Shown here piece after piece: positions 50,427-51,734 of a stretch of DNA of 51,734 nt. Within the stretch, counting starts at the first letter, position 1, and the number at the start of each line of letters is the position of its first letter. Source of the stretch: Pseudomonas sp. P7548 (GTDB lineage Bacteria > Pseudomonadota > Gammaproteobacteria > Pseudomonadales > Pseudomonadaceae); assembly GCF_013386585.1 (NCBI RefSeq), contig NZ_JACARO010000094.1, forward strand, positions 1 to 51,734. Direction: 5' to 3'. Under the pieces are notes generated by a model, which had not been told where the DNA came from, searched no databases, and saw nothing but the letters and a program-made list of their open reading frames with translations. The translations under genes were made by a program, and so were the position numbers.

Positions 50427-51734
50427 ATGAAAACCCTACGCACCGCCTTCCCGGCCGCCTTTCCCAGCGCCGCTTCCCGCGACTCGGAAACCGCCCTGTC
50501 GGACATCGAATTTTTGCACCGCATCAGCCTCGACCTGATCGGCGAGCAAGACCTCGAAGCCCTCTACGGCAAGATCGTCGACGCCGCCGTGTCCATCACC
50601 GGCTCGCAGTTCGGCACCATGCAGCTGCTGTGCCCCGAAGGGCATCCGTCCGGCCATGGCGGCCAGTTGCAGCTCCTGTGTTCGCGTGGCCTGCCACCGG
50701 AAGCGGTTGGGTTCTGGCAATGGGTGAGCCCCATGGCCTACAGCAGTTGCACCATGGCCCTGCAGTTGGGCCAGCGCGCCATCATCCCCGACTTCGAAGA
50801 ATGGCCTGACATCGCCGGCACCGACGACCTGCAAGCCTTTCGCAACACCGGCATCCGCTCGGCCCAGACCACCCCGTTGCTGTCCCGCGATGGTCGCCTG
50901 CTCGGCATGATCTCCACCCACTGGAGCACGCCGCACCAGCCTTCGGAGCGCGACCTGCGCCTGCTCGACATCCTCGCCCGCCAAGCCGCCGACCTGCTCG
51001 AACGCACCATCGCCGACGAAGCCCTGCGCGACGCCCAGGCCGAACTGCGCGCCCTCAACGAAACCCTGGAACAGCGCGTGGCCGAACGCACCGCGATGCT
51101 CATGCAGGCCGAAGAGAAGCTGCGCCAATCACAAAAGATGGAAGCCGTCGGCCAACTCACCGGTGGCCTGGCCCATGACTTCAACAACCTGCTCGCCGGC
51201 ATCTCCGGCGCGCTGGAGCTGATGAACCGCCGCATCGCCCAGGGCCGCCTGGCCGATGTGGACAAATACATGGTCGCCGCCCAAGGCTCGGCCAAACGCG
51301 CCGCCGTGCTCACCCAACGCCTGCTGGCCTTCTCGCGCCGGCAAACCCTGGAACCGCGCGCCACCAACGTCAACACCCTGATGTACGGCATGGCCGAACT
51401 CATCCAACGCACCGCCGGCCCCGGCATCCAGATCGAAACCACCGGCGCTGCCGACGCCTGGACCGCCTTCGTCGACGTCAGCCAACTGGAAAACGCCCTG
51501 CTCAACCTGTGCATCAACGCCCGCGACGCCATGCCCGAAGGCGGCCGCATCCTGCTCGAAACAGGCAACCACTGGCTCGACGCCCACGCCGCCCGCGCCC
51601 TCGACCTCACCGAAGGCCCGTACCTGCGCCTGAGCGTCACCGACACCGGCACCGGCATGTCCCCAGACGTGATGGCCCATGTGTTCGAACCCTTCTTCAC
51701 CACCAAACCCATCGGCCAAGGCACCGGCCTGGGC
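50427..51734 (+). CDS. GAF-domain sensor histidine kinase, 3' end beyond the window
   Basis: 436 residues are visible and the frame is still open at the last base. Residues 25-195 form a GAF-type sensor (EFLHRISLDLIGEQDLEALY, LLSRDGRLLGMISTHW). A coiled coil (LNETLEQRVAERTAML) leads to the HisKA box GGLAHDFNNLLAGISGALEL, with phospho-acceptor H250. The ATPase follows: N-box NALLNLCINARDAMPEGG, G1 VTDTGTGMSPD, F-box EPFFTTKP, G2 GTGLG. The HDFNN H-box group often carries a C-terminal receiver, which would lie outside. No membrane segment, so it is cytoplasmic. Confidence 0.92.
   Translation, partial: MKTLRTAFPAAFPSAASRDSETALSDIEFLHRISLDLIGEQDLEALYGKIVDAAVSITGSQFGTMQLLCPEGHPSGHGGQLQLLCSRGLPPEAVGFWQWVSPMAYSSCTMALQLGQRAIIPDFEEWPDIAGTDDLQAFRNTGIRSAQTTPLLSRDGRLLGMISTHWSTPHQPSERDLRLLDILARQAADLLERTIADEALRDAQAELRALNETLEQRVAERTAMLMQAEEKLRQSQKMEAVGQLTGGLAHDFNNLLAGISGALELMNRRIAQGRLADVDKYMVAAQGSAKRAAVLTQRLLAFSRRQTLEPRATNVNTLMYGMAELIQRTAGPGIQIETTGAADAWTAFVDVSQLENALLNLCINARDAMPEGGRILLETGNHWLDAHAARALDLTEGPYLRLSVTDTGTGMSPDVMAHVFEPFFTTKPIGQGTGLG

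Overview
The window is typical of a Pseudomonas chromosome, most likely from the P. fluorescens group. Most of it is GC-rich, dense in LysR, TetR, MarR and GntR regulators, efflux pumps and catabolic operons, and scattered with the short palindromic REP/REPIN elements known from fluorescent pseudomonads. This assignment rests on gene content and repeat type only. I saw no rRNA, tRNA, CRISPR array, integrase or insertion sequence.

Layout. 1-2.4 kb: the end of a large secreted adhesin overlapping an HMW1C-type protein glycosyltransferase whose C-terminus is encoded by a REP element. 2.5-8.6 kb: a LysR regulator, a divergent TetR/MFS efflux pair with a large inverted-repeat operator, a secreted DRGH nuclease, a DUF1289 protein and a marR-membrane protein-MFS operon. 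8.7-16.3 kb: a YeeE/YedE transporter with a LysR gene, a VOC protein, a DUF2986 protein, a PanB paralogue facing a MocR-type regulator, an SDR with an altered catalytic motif divergent from a LysR gene, and a broken LysR fragment. 16.4-20.5 kb: an apparently lower-GC patch with a membrane-anchored protein of nine 43-residue TPR-like repeats, msrA, and a secreted protein of unknown role. 20.5-21.8 kb: an unrecognised 447-residue protein.

21.8-31.5 kb looks like one catabolic locus around a central LysR gene (24305-25279). On the left are a RidA-like protein, a type II dehydroquinase-like protein and a flavin monooxygenase. On the right are a fused permease-ATPase amino-acid ABC protein, a PhyH-type dioxygenase, a periplasmic binding protein, a class II aldolase-like protein, a DUF1028 protein and an ArgE-like deacylase. 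The RidA-like and AroQ-like proteins lack residues that define the usual activities, so the substrate is probably not that of the namesakes.

32-37.6 kb: a glucarate module (gudD, gudP, GntR regulator), a TrmK-like methyltransferase, and the most striking item: a short leader ORF with four consecutive His codons, a 10-bp hairpin around them and an intrinsic terminator, directly ahead of a minimal histidyl-tRNA-synthetase-like gene carrying a +1 frameshift. This looks like a histidine attenuator controlling a HisRS paralogue. 38-51.7 kb: a chemoreceptor, an OPT peptide transporter, a DUF4442 protein divergent from a TetR gene with tandem operators, a VOC protein, a glutathione transferase, a BPL_N-domain periplasmic protein, an N-methyltryptophan-oxidase-like flavoenzyme, several envelope or hypothetical proteins, and the start of a GAF histidine kinase cut by the window end.

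REP elements recur in about ten places. Several sit exactly at gene ends: one supplies the stop codon of the AroQ-like gene, one abuts the stop of the BPL_N gene, and two are read through in the same frame as C-terminal tails (HMW1C and an MFS protein).
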